Positions 1 to 8,772 of a DNA stretch of 64,000 nt are shown one piece after another (position 1 is the stretch's first letter; the number at the start of each line of letters is the position of its first letter). This DNA comes from Lihuaxuella thermophila (GTDB taxonomy: Bacteria > Bacillota > Bacilli > Thermoactinomycetales > Thermoactinomycetaceae): assembly GCF_900110165.1 (NCBI RefSeq), contig NZ_FOCQ01000014.1, forward strand, positions 1 through 64,000, given 5' to 3'. The translations under genes and the position numbers were made by a program. The notes beneath the pieces were generated by a model. That model searched no databases. It saw only the letters and a program-made list of their open reading frames with translations, and was not told the origin of the DNA.

Positions 1-107
1 ATTGGACATGCCCGGAATGTGGTGTTCATCACGATCGGGACATCAATGCCGCCAAAAACATTCTGCAAGAAGGTTTAAGATTCATCGCCGTGGGGCCCAC
101 GGCTTGA
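1..107 (+). CDS. tnpB: IS200/IS605 TnpB, C-terminal end only (partial)
   Basis: The reading frame enters from outside the window and ends with TGA at 105-107. The visible 34 residues begin [20 protein letters not shown], the second CPxC half of the TnpB zinc ribbon followed by the HDRDxNAAxNI motif that carries the last RuvC acidic residue. These are diagnostic of RNA-guided TnpB nucleases of IS200/IS605 and IS1341-type elements. The gene is followed directly by two hairpins typical of the element right end. Whether the complete nuclease is intact, and whether a tnpA transposase accompanies it, lies upstream and cannot be seen. Confidence 0.9.
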   Translation, partial: WTCPECGVHHDRDINAAKNILQEGLRFIAVGPTA

Positions 108-180
108 GCTTGGTCTATTTCTCCCGGTTGCGGGAGATTACCCAAGAATCCCCTGCCTTTAGGCATGGGGAGTGGTCAAT
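108..180 (+). mobile_element. IS200/IS605 right end with omega-RNA-type hairpins
   Basis: Right after the tnpB stop are a CTCCCGGTTGCGGGAG hairpin (about 122-137) and a second hairpin (CCCCTGCC, short loop, GGCATGGGG; about 150-171) ending in GTGGTCAA. This two-hairpin tail is the usual right end of tnpB elements, where the 3' end of the omega guide-RNA scaffold overlaps the transposon end. The sequence after TCAA (about 180 onward) would be the guide if the RNA is made. The exact cleavage position is inferred. Confidence 0.7.
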
Positions 181-1033
181 TGACTGGAATCCAGATTTCA
201 GAATAATAATCAGAGTGATAGGGATCTCCGTCAGGATATACTTCTAATTCAGGCGTACCTGCATGCTCATGTCCGCTTGATGGAAACCATTCTGAAAAAA
301 TTTGTTTCCATGCATTTGTCATCGCATGTGGCATCGGGCCATGAACTTCAAATACAGCCCACTTGGATGCAGGGATTTGCAAGGTTAACAATCCGTCAGG
401 AGCTTCGCCGTCATATTCTGTGGCTACCCAATAATCGATGACTTTCTTCTCATCGTTATAATTGGCAGTGACTCCTAATACACCTTTGATTTGACCATTG
501 TTCAATTGAAATAATAAATCACTGGTTCCATTGGCATTTACTTCATTCCATAGTTTCGGAATGTTCACATGGTTTTCTCCGTTGACGCAGGAAAACTCCC
601 GCTTAATCCCGACTACTTGGAAACTGTCTCTCTCCACAATTTTGTATTGCATTGGATCTACTCCTTTCAAACTCACCTGGATCATCAGGCGGTTATAGGA
701 TTTCAGCTTTCCCATGTGTTTTCGTGCTTCACTGGGTGTCAATCCGTGTTGTCTGCGAAAAGCTTTTGAGAAAGCCTCGGGAGTGTCGTAACCATATTTG
801 TAGGCAATATCGATTATTTTGCCATTTGTTCTGGATAGTTCCTGAGCGGCTAGGGTTAATCGCCGGCGTCGAATATATTCGCCAACAGATATGTCGGTTA
901 AGATCGAAAATACACGCTGAAAGTGATATACCGACATATTCGCTTGTTTCGATATATCTTCGATCCTTATATCCTCCAGCAAATGTTCCTCTATATAATT
1001 GATGGCTCTTTGTAATGATTCCACCCAAGCCAT
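176..1033 (-). CDS. AraC-family regulator with GyrI-like ligand domain
   Basis: A 285-residue protein. The first ~105 residues carry the two AraC helix-turn-helix units (INYIEEHLLEDIRIEDIS; later GYDTPEAFSKAFRRQHGLTP). The C-terminal half is a GyrI/AraC effector-binding fold (from about FQVVGIKREFSC to EIWIPV), as in SoxS/Rob-like and BmrR-type multidrug sensors. It probably senses a small hydrophobic ligand and activates efflux or detoxification genes; the target is not evident. I chose the ATG at 1033 because AGGAG lies 8 bases upstream; an in-frame GTG at 1042 sits almost on that site. The stop codon overlaps the IS right end, so the element lies immediately 3' of the gene without visibly truncating it. 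Confidence 0.88.
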   Translation of the reverse strand: MAWVESLQRAINYIEEHLLEDIRIEDISKQANMSVYHFQRVFSILTDISVGEYIRRRRLTLAAQELSRTNGKIIDIAYKYGYDTPEAFSKAFRRQHGLTPSEARKHMGKLKSYNRLMIQVSLKGVDPMQYKIVERDSFQVVGIKREFSCVNGENHVNIPKLWNEVNANGTSDLLFQLNNGQIKGVLGVTANYNDEKKVIDYWVATEYDGEAPDGLLTLQIPASKWAVFEVHGPMPHAMTNAWKQIFSEWFPSSGHEHAGTPELEVYPDGDPYHSDYYSEIWIPVN

Positions 1034-1090
1034 GGTTCTCACTCCTCATATAGATCCTAACAATCTGGTCGATTAAAATCCTGTCTGTTT

Positions 1091-1501
1091 ATGCTTTGTT
1101 TTGTCAAACGTTCATATGCAAAGATTGTTAGTGCAAAGAGTTGGGACGCTGAACCCGACTCTTTTTCTGATTACCGGAATAGATCGTGCGACGGATGCTC
1201 CTTCTACCTCAACCCGCGATGGGTAAGTTCAGAAATGAAAATTGGGGAAAGCACCATATTTTTTGCTGATACTTCCCATGACGGGAGCTGTGGTCCGGGT
1301 GTATGCGGTGAGTTAAAAAACGATGGTCTTGTACCGATCCAAATGTTTATTTATGTAGAAAATGTTGCTGATGTTTATAAAAGGGCAATGGAAGCGGGAG
1401 CGACCTCCATCATGGAGGTATCAGAAGAAGAGAGGAACGGACAAATGGCAGGCATCGTTGATCCATTCGGAAATCTTTGGTGGATGAAATCAATGAAATA
1501 A
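1091..1501 (+). pseudogene. VOC/PhnB-like (glyoxalase-fold) gene with damaged 5' half
   Basis: The C-terminal ~90 residues match the PhnB-like vicinal-oxygen-chelate family: SSEMKIGESTIFFADTSHD, then MFIYVENVADVYKRAMEAGA and a terminal GIVDPFGNLWWM. The preceding ~45 residues do not resemble the expected N-terminal module (an xxPYLxVxxAxxAIxFY segment), and no well-placed ribosome site precedes an ATG. The simplest reading is a gene that lost or scrambled its first half and is not functional. A short product starting near 1247 (MKIGES) is possible. No substrate can be assigned. Confidence 0.55.
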
Positions 1502-2007
1502 GAAAGTTTGTATGAGTCAAGCGATTTTTACTGAAACCAGATATCGTACACTTCTTCATTTACTCATTACACAATGGGGTGCACCTTTGGGAACAATGAA
1601 AGCCAGGCGTCGTGTGAAAACATAAAAAAGCATCTATCTTGTGGACCAGTAGATAGATGCTCGGTTTGGTACTTTTACACTTATTTTATCAAGCACAAGG
1701 ATCTCCTTCCAGTGAAGGGGATCCCTTTTTCTTTGATTTTTATGCAGGACTGTTTTTGGGGCGGAGGGAAGCATAAAACTCATTGGTAGCTAACCGATCT
1801 GACCTGTTCCTGTCATGTGAGTTTTGATTGGTGGTACAAAAAGAGCGGCAAGTTTCGAATAATATAAATAAGTCTTCTAATATTTTGAGGGAAAATATTC
1901 TAATTCGTTGTGAAAAAATGATAGGATGAAAAATGCAGATATACCGGAAACTTTTAATAAATTTTTTCGTCCTAACTATGGGAAGGGTGTGGAAAAGGGT
2001 GATACAT
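1502..2007. other. Intergenic region with two hairpins
   Basis: No gene is supported here. A perfect 10-bp stem (GCATCTATCT / AGATAGATGC) lies at 1630-1660 with no U-run, and a terminator-like hairpin follows at 1699-1735. The AT-rich stretch 1850-1930 probably holds the promoter of the long operon starting at 2008, but I could not pick convincing -35/-10 boxes. An in-frame extension of the next gene to an ATG at 1933 is open, but the signal peptide favours the start at 2008. Confidence 0.5.
1699..1735 (+). terminator. Rho-independent terminator
   Basis: The stem GGATC-T-CCTTC / GAAGG-G-GATCC around a CAGT loop is followed by CTTTTTC. It would end transcription from the damaged VOC gene before the operon at 2008. 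Confidence 0.65.
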
Positions 2008-4296
2008 ATGTTAAAAGTCCGGTCCTGCTTCCGGAACTGGTTGTTGTTGCTGATCGCAGGCTGGATGTTGGTCCTGCCTGCCGGACAGTTGGAAGCGGCA
2101 CCGCAAAAAGTGGATATCCGAGTAGAGCCTGGCTGGAAAGGAGAGTACAAAGGGGAATTTGTACCGGTCAGAATTCAGCTTTCCGCAAGCGGAAATGTGA
2201 GCGGGGAAGTGTCTGTCGAACTTCCCAATCAAAAGTGGTCTCAGCAAAAGCCTGTCGCTTATCCGCTTGAAAAAGTGGAATTGCCGGCCGGATCGACGAA
2301 AGAAATCACCTTGATCGTTCCAAATCAACTGGCGCGGCCGGATGCCGTCATCGTCTTTAAGTCGGGGCAAGTGTTGATGGGCAGTCAAATCATGGGCGGC
2401 AAACGATTGGGAAACAATGATTTGACCATCGGCATTTTAAGCGACGATCCCCAGTCTGCTGCCCCATTCCACAAAGCGGTTGGAAGCGGAACGAAAAATA
2501 AGTCTATACATACGTATCCCTTGAATGCAAAGGAGATTCCGAGCCAGGGGCGGGCCCTGTCCGGGTTTGATGTACTCATCATCAACCGTTTGGCTTCCGA
2601 ATCGCTGACTCCCGCCCAAATCAGGGCGATTCACTTGTGGGTCAGCCAAGGCGGGAAATTGTTGATCGGGGGCGGGAATCAGGCCTCAGCCAGTGTCAGA
2701 GGTCTGGAAAGCCTGCTGCCCGTGGAATTAACGGGAAAGACGGTTTCCGTCAGCGATTTGAGTTCCTTGTCCTTATGGGCAACTCCGCCTCAAGGGCCGC
2801 TGACCATCAGCCAGAGCAAACTGAAGGAAGGAAGCCGGTTGCTGGCGGCGGGCGGCGGTGAAGTTTTGCTGGCTCAGCGCGATCTTGGACAGGGCAAAAT
2901 CTATTATGCCGGTTATGATTTGGCCACCGAATCCCTGATTGATTGGCCGGGTAATGAAAAACTGTGGGGGCAGGAAGTCCTGTTTGTAGGTTTGGGGCAG
3001 AACCATCCGCAAGGCCGAATCGGAGGAGCCTTTGAGGATCTGTGGGGGCTCAAAACGGCCCTCAACCAGATGCCCCATTTTCGATTGCCGAGTATCAGCA
3101 CATTGATCGTTGTATTTGCCCTTTATCTTCTCCTGGTGGGTCCCGTCATCTATTGGATCTTTGCGCGCATGAAAAAGCATGAATGGAATTGGCTGGCTGT
3201 TCCGGTGATTGGAATTCTCACCGCCATGGGGCTTTTTCTCTATGGAAACCATTTGCGTGGTAATGCGGTACTCGTCCACAATATTGGGATTGTACATGCG
3301 GATGATCATGGCGGTGCTTCGATTCATGGGGCTACGGCGATGGTGTCGCAGGAAGCGGATGATTATGTGCTGCAGGCTGCAGACGGGTTTCTCTGGCCGT
3401 TGGAGCTTGAATCATTTTCCCCGAAAGCGGACGGCGGGCATGGGGTGAGTTTTCAAAACGGGGCCTCGATTCAATATAAGAATGTTCCCCAATGGAGCAA
3501 ACGGGATGCCTATGTGGAGCAAGTGGCGCAGATTGGGGGAGAATTAACGGGAACCATCACCAGACAAAATCATCAGCTCATCGGTGAGGTGAAAAACGGA
3601 ACCCGTCTGAAACTGAAACAGGTTCAGGTAATGATGGGAAGCAGAGCTTTGCTCATCGGGGATCTGGCGCCGGGAGCCGTCAAGCGCTTTACAGCCCCTG
3701 ATTCGATGAACTGGCAGACCCGCTTGCGACCGGAACAGATGGGACTGAAAGACCGGGAGCTCGAGTTATACCGGCAATTCCTGTTCAACCCGGCTTTGAT
3801 GCCGGTCTCCAATTTGGACGTAATCGGCTGGACGGAAGAACCTTTGCTTCATGTAAGGGTAAAAGGCCGGAAAATCAATGAGTCCAACCTCTATCTGGTC
3901 AAAGGCATCATGCGCATGGAAGCTGATGCTTCAGGCAAATTAATGTTGCCGTTCGGGGTGATTCCCTCCAGGGTGATTGAGTCCACGGATCGTATTTACG
4001 GAGATGGTTATACGGAAACGATCGCCATGGAGAACAGCGGAACGATCACCTTTGAATATGCCCTGGATTCGTATCGCTTTGCGCAAATCGATCGCCTCGA
4101 TGTCCAATCCGCAGGCAGAACGGAGGAAATTTACGATTGGAAAAGCGGAGAGTGGAAACCGGTCAGCGCGATGAACCCGAAATCCCCCTCCAGCTATCTC
4201 TCTCCCGACCATCGTGTTCGCATTCGCATACAAATACAGGCACACCAGATGTCGGGCAAACCGATGATCGCAGTGGAAGGGAGGGTGAAAAAATGA
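2008..4296 (+). CDS. Exported membrane-anchored protein of the MoxR/VWA operon
   Basis: A 762-residue protein with a signal peptide (hydrophobic WLLLLIAGWMLVLPAG, cleavage near LEAAPQ). A large extracytoplasmic domain contains a segment resembling a Rossmann/GATase-like unit (around GFDVLIINRLASES and WVSQGGKLLIGGG). Two membrane helices follow near residues 355-415 (LIVVFALYLLLVGPVIYWIF; WLAVPVIGILTAMGLFLYG), then a C-terminal beta-rich domain. I do not recognise a named family. It is the first gene of an operon with an ABC exporter, MoxR, DUF58 and VWA genes, so a role in cell-envelope assembly or stress is likely but unproven. The ATG at 2008 follows AAGGGTG; its stop overlaps the next start (ATGA). 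Confidence 0.75.
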   Translation: MLKVRSCFRNWLLLLIAGWMLVLPAGQLEAAPQKVDIRVEPGWKGEYKGEFVPVRIQLSASGNVSGEVSVELPNQKWSQQKPVAYPLEKVELPAGSTKEITLIVPNQLARPDAVIVFKSGQVLMGSQIMGGKRLGNNDLTIGILSDDPQSAAPFHKAVGSGTKNKSIHTYPLNAKEIPSQGRALSGFDVLIINRLASESLTPAQIRAIHLWVSQGGKLLIGGGNQASASVRGLESLLPVELTGKTVSVSDLSSLSLWATPPQGPLTISQSKLKEGSRLLAAGGGEVLLAQRDLGQGKIYYAGYDLATESLIDWPGNEKLWGQEVLFVGLGQNHPQGRIGGAFEDLWGLKTALNQMPHFRLPSISTLIVVFALYLLLVGPVIYWIFARMKKHEWNWLAVPVIGILTAMGLFLYGNHLRGNAVLVHNIGIVHADDHGGASIHGATAMVSQEADDYVLQAADGFLWPLELESFSPKADGGHGVSFQNGASIQYKNVPQWSKRDAYVEQVAQIGGELTGTITRQNHQLIGEVKNGTRLKLKQVQVMMGSRALLIGDLAPGAVKRFTAPDSMNWQTRLRPEQMGLKDRELELYRQFLFNPALMPVSNLDVIGWTEEPLLHVRVKGRKINESNLYLVKGIMRMEADASGKLMLPFGVIPSRVIESTDRIYGDGYTETIAMENSGTITFEYALDSYRFAQIDRLDVQSAGRTEEIYDWKSGEWKPVSAMNPKSPSSYLSPDHRVRIRIQIQAHQMSGKPMIAVEGRVKK

Positions 4297-5255
4297 TCCG
4301 GACGGAAAACCTGTGCAAGAGCTACGGGAAGTTTGAAGCGTTAAAAAATTTGAATCTCACGGTTGATAAAGGAACGGTCTATGGATTTATCGGGCCCAAT
4401 GGCGCCGGAAAATCGACGACGATGCAGATTTTGGCCACTCTGCTCAAACCGACTTCCGGGCGTGCCTGGGTGGGAAATCTCGATGTAGTCGAACAGGCGG
4501 ATGAAGTTCGCCGCATCATCGGCTATATGCCCGATTTTTTCGGGGTGTACGATAACTTGACCTCTCTGGAGTATCTGGAGTTTTATGCGGCTTGCTACGG
4601 GATTCACAAGCATCTCCGGCGCAAAATCGGTTTGGAACTGCTGGAGCTCGTGGGGCTCGCAGAGAAGCAGGATACGTATGTCGACAGTTTGTCGCGGGGG
4701 ATGAAGCAGCGATTGGGATTGGCCCGTACGCTAGTTCATGATCCCGAATTGCTCATCCTGGATGAACCCGCTTCGGGGCTCGACCCGCGTGCCCGGATTG
4801 AATTCCGCGAAATATTGAAAGAGCTGCGGGTGATGGGGAAAACGATTATGATCAGTTCGCACATTTTGCCGGAACTGGCCAGCTTGTGTGATGTGATCGG
4901 GGTGATGGACCAGGGGGAGCTGGTAGCCAGCGGTTCGGTGGAAGAGATCACGGCACATGCCCGGCAGGGGCGCACGTTGGAGATCCGGGTATTGGGCGGG
5001 TTGGAAGAGGCGAAGGAATATCTGGAAACATCCCCTCAAGTTCTCTCCGTTCACCTGGAGCAGGAAAAAATCCTGGCGAAAGTGAGCGGGGATGAATCCG
5101 TACAGGTGGAGCTGTTGAGCGGGCTGGTAAGCCGTAACATCCCGGTAGTGAGATTCTCGGAAACATCCATGAACATTGAAGATGTATTTTTGCAGGTGAC
5201 AAGAGATTCCCAGGGAGGGAAGGAGCATGAATCGATTGCGGCAACTGTGGAGTAA
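4293..5255 (+). CDS. ABC transporter ATP-binding protein (ABC-2 type)
   Basis: A 320-residue ATPase with Walker A GPNGAGKST (34-42), signature LSRGMKQ (~133-139), Walker B LLILDEP followed by ASGLD, and a C-terminal ~90-residue extension typical of CcmA/NatA/GldA-like ATPases. It should energise the permease encoded by the next gene, whose start overlaps its end by 29 bases. GGGAGG precedes the ATG, and the ATG shares four bases with the upstream stop, indicating translational coupling. Systems of this kind export lipids, polysaccharides, ions or antibiotics; the substrate here is unknown. Confidence 0.93.
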   Translation: MIRTENLCKSYGKFEALKNLNLTVDKGTVYGFIGPNGAGKSTTMQILATLLKPTSGRAWVGNLDVVEQADEVRRIIGYMPDFFGVYDNLTSLEYLEFYAACYGIHKHLRRKIGLELLELVGLAEKQDTYVDSLSRGMKQRLGLARTLVHDPELLILDEPASGLDPRARIEFREILKELRVMGKTIMISSHILPELASLCDVIGVMDQGELVASGSVEEITAHARQGRTLEIRVLGGLEEAKEYLETSPQVLSVHLEQEKILAKVSGDESVQVELLSGLVSRNIPVVRFSETSMNIEDVFLQVTRDSQGGKEHESIAATVE

Positions 5256-6117
5256 TCCGGTTCTCGCCAAGGAGTTTCAATGGCGGATGAGAGCGAAAAA
5301 AACTCCGTGGATCATCTTTTTCTATCTTTTCATCATGGGCGGGATTATCCTTTCCTTTCTGTTTTTATTTAAAAAGAGTCAGAACTGGTTTGATCCGAAT
5401 GAGAGCATCTACCTCTTTACCGGGTTGTCGCTTGTTCAGCTGATGATGCTGGCGTTTGTGATTCCGGGCATCACGGCGGGACTGGTCAGCGGGGAAAGGG
5501 AGAGACAAACGTTGCCGATCTTGCTCACAACCACGTTGTCCTCCAGCAAAATCGTGCTCAGCAAGTGGGTGGCTTCACTCAGTTTTATGGTTCTTTTGAT
5601 CATCGCCTCTTTACCTTTGTACATTATTGTCTTTCTGTTCGGGGGAATTTCGCCTGATCACGTGGTAAAGGTGTTTGGTCACTTTTTTGTGACGATGATC
5701 TTTTTGGGGAGCATGGGTATTTTCTTTTCTTCTCTCATCAAACGGACGGGACTCGCCACAGTGATGGCCTATGTCACCGTGGCGCTGATCGGGATCGGCC
5801 TGCTGATTGCTCTATACTTGATCCTCACCATTCACTACAGTTTGCACCCGCCTGTCCAATCGCCCGCGTCTGCTCCCGTCATCGCGGAAATACTGGCGGG
5901 TTTACACCCGGGAATCACATTGATCTACGCGATGTATTCGGACTTTGATTTTGGCGGATTGAAACCGGTGATCAATCTTTATGATTTTTACCTCGTCACC
6001 TATTCCGTTTTGTCGGTTCTTCTCCTGATCGGCAGTGTATATTTCCTGTCGCCGGTTCGCTTTAAAGTGTGGAAATGGGTCTTCAGACCCAAAAACAAAG
6101 AAATCAAGGCCTCATGA
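5227..6117 (+). CDS. ABC-2 type permease
   Basis: A 296-residue integral membrane protein with about six predicted helices (IIFFYLFIMGGIILSFLFLF; LSLVQLMMLAFVIPGITAGL; FMVLLIIASLPLYIIVFLFG; three more to the C-terminus). The conserved loop GLVSGERERQTLPILLTT between helices 2 and 3 is characteristic of ABC-2/NatB-like permeases. It forms the transporter with the preceding ATPase. AAGGAGC precedes the start inside the upstream gene. Context links it to the MoxR/VWA proteins, similar in logic to gld/bat-type operons, though this relation is inferred. Confidence 0.88.
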   Translation: MNRLRQLWSNPVLAKEFQWRMRAKKTPWIIFFYLFIMGGIILSFLFLFKKSQNWFDPNESIYLFTGLSLVQLMMLAFVIPGITAGLVSGERERQTLPILLTTTLSSSKIVLSKWVASLSFMVLLIIASLPLYIIVFLFGGISPDHVVKVFGHFFVTMIFLGSMGIFFSSLIKRTGLATVMAYVTVALIGIGLLIALYLILTIHYSLHPPVQSPASAPVIAEILAGLHPGITLIYAMYSDFDFGGLKPVINLYDFYLVTYSVLSVLLLIGSVYFLSPVRFKVWKWVFRPKNKEIKAS

Positions 6118-6130
6118 GGGGGCGGAGCGC

Positions 6131-7756
6131 ATGAAACGAGATGACAGGCTGCCCGGGTGGTTAAACAAGCTCGTAAGCGGCCGGAATCGTATTTGGAAAG
6201 ATCGGATCTGGCGCTGGGCAAAAAACGGAGCATGGGCGGGTTTAGCAGCGGGATGCGGCGTACTGTTGCTGGCCCGCGCAGTTCCGCTGGCTCATCCGGG
6301 CCTGATGGCTGGATGGCTGGGGTTGCTGGGAGTCGTGGGCGGATGCATGGTTGGCATATGGAAACGGCCAGGTTGGACAGAGACGGTTTCTATCCTCGAC
6401 GATCGGCTGGATCTTGAAGACCGGCTGGTCACTGCCTGGCAGATGCGCAATGCTCCGGGGGATGTAGTCGCTCTGCAGAGGGAAGATGCTCTCCAGCATT
6501 TGCAGGAAAAGCTTCCCTCGTTAAAAGAACGGATGCCCTTTCGCTGGGGAACGAGAAAGGAAGGGATCAGTGCGCTCGGTTTAACCGCCCTGTGCACCCT
6601 TCTTCTCCTGTTGCCCAATCCGCTGACGGAAATCGCCCGGCAGCAGGAGAAAATCAGACTGGTCATCGAAAAAGAGCGGGATGCAGTGGAAAAACAACAA
6701 GAGAAAGCAGCCGAAGCAGCGAAGGTTAGTCCGGAAATGAAACGATCCTTGCAAAAAGAGCTTGCCCAACTCTTTGAACAGTTGGACAATAGCGAAACAC
6801 TGGAACAAGCGGCTGAAAAAATGGCGGAAAGCCTCGAAAAGTTAAACCAATTAAAGCAAAAAATGGAACAGGAGAAAGCTCCCGCCGAAGAGATGCTTCA
6901 GCGGTGGATGGAAGAGGGCAAATTGGCAGCGCTCGGAAAAGAAATGGCGGAAGGAGGCGGAAAACCATCCGCTTCGACTGGGGAAGCAGTAAAAAAAGTG
7001 CTCTCGGACTTGACTCCTGACGAAAAAAAGAAGCTGGCCCAACAATTGAACGAGCTGGGGCAAAAGTGGGCACAGAGCGATTCAGCTTCCGCACGTGAAG
7101 CGGCCAGCCATCTCCGGCAGGCGGCCCGGGAACTGGCTGGCAACTCCCCGGCCGCGCCCCGGTCAGTCGCACAGGCGCTTTCCTCTGCCGGAAATGTGAT
7201 GAGCCGGCAACAGGCGGATGAACAGATAATCAGTCAGAGCCAGCAGCTATTGCAAGCAGGCAAAACCGCCATCGCAGCCGCATCCGGAAATCGAGCGGCG
7301 TTGGGAGGAAATACAACGGACAACCGGCTAACCGGCGATGTCTCTACAGGCGGCTCCACCTCAAACAACGGTGCGGGGACAACTCCGTCCGGTACGGGTA
7401 ATGGCTCGGGAACCGGAAATACGGGTGGTTCAGGTTCTGGCAATGGATCAGGGACGGGGTCCGGCATTGCCGGCAGCAACGGGCTAGGGGCCGGGCAAGG
7501 AGCAGGCAGCCGCCATGTGTTGGTTCCCTGGTCCAGAGTGAGCGGCGGAGGCCCGCGGGATACGGTGGGCGGCCCTCAAGGGGAAGGCACGGAAGAAGTG
7601 GGTCAGACATGGTCCACGTTGCCCGGAATCAGCCGACCTTATGAGGAAGTGTACAGAGAATATCAGTCAGAGGTCCGGCAGGCGTTAGAGCGGGGAGACC
7701 TACCTCCCGAATGGCAACAGATCATCCGCGATTATTTTTCATCGATTGAACCCTAG
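6131..7756 (+). CDS. Unknown membrane protein with coiled coil and Gly/Ser/Thr-rich segment
   Basis: A 541-residue protein starting at ATG 6131 (GGGGCGGAGCGC upstream). Helices lie at ~35-80 (WAGLAAGCGVLLLARAV; GWLGLLGVVGGCMVGIW) and ~155-175. The motif VSILDDRLDLEDRLVTAWQM resembles DUF4175-like proteins. Residues ~190-300 are charged coiled coil, and ~385-470 are low-complexity Gly/Ser/Thr/Asn (STGGSTSNNGAGTTPSGTGN). A conserved-looking end (VYREYQSEVRQALERGDLPP) follows. It is encoded between the ABC permease and moxR, so it probably works with them; it could be a substrate or scaffold for the MoxR chaperone. No enzymatic motif was seen. Confidence 0.7.
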   Translation: MKRDDRLPGWLNKLVSGRNRIWKDRIWRWAKNGAWAGLAAGCGVLLLARAVPLAHPGLMAGWLGLLGVVGGCMVGIWKRPGWTETVSILDDRLDLEDRLVTAWQMRNAPGDVVALQREDALQHLQEKLPSLKERMPFRWGTRKEGISALGLTALCTLLLLLPNPLTEIARQQEKIRLVIEKERDAVEKQQEKAAEAAKVSPEMKRSLQKELAQLFEQLDNSETLEQAAEKMAESLEKLNQLKQKMEQEKAPAEEMLQRWMEEGKLAALGKEMAEGGGKPSASTGEAVKKVLSDLTPDEKKKLAQQLNELGQKWAQSDSASAREAASHLRQAARELAGNSPAAPRSVAQALSSAGNVMSRQQADEQIISQSQQLLQAGKTAIAAASGNRAALGGNTTDNRLTGDVSTGGSTSNNGAGTTPSGTGNGSGTGNTGGSGSGNGSGTGSGIAGSNGLGAGQGAGSRHVLVPWSRVSGGGPRDTVGGPQGEGTEEVGQTWSTLPGISRPYEEVYREYQSEVRQALERGDLPPEWQQIIRDYFSSIEP

Positions 7757-7767
7757 GGGGGATTCCA

Positions 7768-8772
7768 TTGTCATCGGAAGTCAACTGGAAACAGAAATGG
7801 GAAGAACACCTGGAAGTGATGGACCAAGTAAGTGCGGCGGTCGGCCGGGTGATGATCGGCCAGCAGAATGTGGTTGAGCAGGTATTGATCGCCATGTTGG
7901 CAGGGGGACACGCTCTGCTGGAAGGCGTTCCCGGACTGGGCAAAACGTTGTTGGTGCGGACGATCGCCCAGTGCCTGGATCTTTCATTTTCCCGGATTCA
8001 ATTTACTCCTGATTTGATGCCGGCAGATATTGTGGGGACCCAGATGATCACCGCAGATGAAACGGGGAAAACATCTTTCCGCTTCCAGCCGGGTCCCGTA
8101 TTCGGAAATCTGGTCCTCGCCGATGAGATCAACCGGGCCACACCGAAAACACAGAGTGCCCTCCTGGAGGCGATGCAGGAGCATACGGTGACGGTGGCCG
8201 GAAAGACGCGCCCATTGCCGGAGCCTTTTTTTGTGTTGGCGACGCAAAACCCTCTGGAGATGGAAGGAACCTATGTGTTGCCGGAAGCGCAATTGGACCG
8301 CTTTCTGCTCAAGATCGTGGTCGGATTTCCATCCGAAGAGGAATTGAAACAGATTGTGACGCAAACTTCATCCAACCGGACGGTTGAGCCCGGCAAAGTG
8401 GCGGATGGCGCGCTCTTGCAGCAGATCCAAGCAACTGTTCGTGATCTGCTCGTCCCCGATGAAGTGGTGGATGAAGCGGTCCGCCTGCTCTTGATGACTC
8501 ATCCGTCTCACCCCTCCGCACCCGCGCCGGTCCGACAGTATGTGCGTGCAGGGGCGGGACCGCGCGGTGTACAAGCCCTGGTCCAGGCGGCGAAAGCCAA
8601 AGCGTTTTTACACCGCCGCTTCAACGCATCCCGTGAAGATTTGGAGGCAGTCGCTCCCGCCGTGTTTCGCCACCGCATCCTGCTCAATTTTGAAGCGGAG
8701 GCGGTGGGGATTACGACAGATCAGCTGGTTAGTGAGATTTTGGAAGAGATGAAAAAGGGGAGCGCGCGATGA
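7768..8772 (+). CDS. moxR: MoxR-family AAA+ ATPase
   Basis: A 334-residue AAA_3 protein with Walker A GVPGLGKT (~53-60), Walker B LADEINRA (~116), sensor 1 ATQNP (~153-157) and the EMEGTYVLPEAQLDRF block that defines the MoxR family. MoxR ATPases act as chaperones that load metals or activate proteins with VWA domains, and they pair with DUF58 and VWA genes exactly as here. The start is TTG at 7768, five bases after GGGGGGA. It is translationally coupled to the next gene (ATGA overlap). Confidence 0.93.
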   Translation: MSSEVNWKQKWEEHLEVMDQVSAAVGRVMIGQQNVVEQVLIAMLAGGHALLEGVPGLGKTLLVRTIAQCLDLSFSRIQFTPDLMPADIVGTQMITADETGKTSFRFQPGPVFGNLVLADEINRATPKTQSALLEAMQEHTVTVAGKTRPLPEPFFVLATQNPLEMEGTYVLPEAQLDRFLLKIVVGFPSEEELKQIVTQTSSNRTVEPGKVADGALLQQIQATVRDLLVPDEVVDEAVRLLLMTHPSHPSAPAPVRQYVRAGAGPRGVQALVQAAKAKAFLHRRFNASREDLEAVAPAVFRHRILLNFEAEAVGITTDQLVSEILEEMKKGSAR

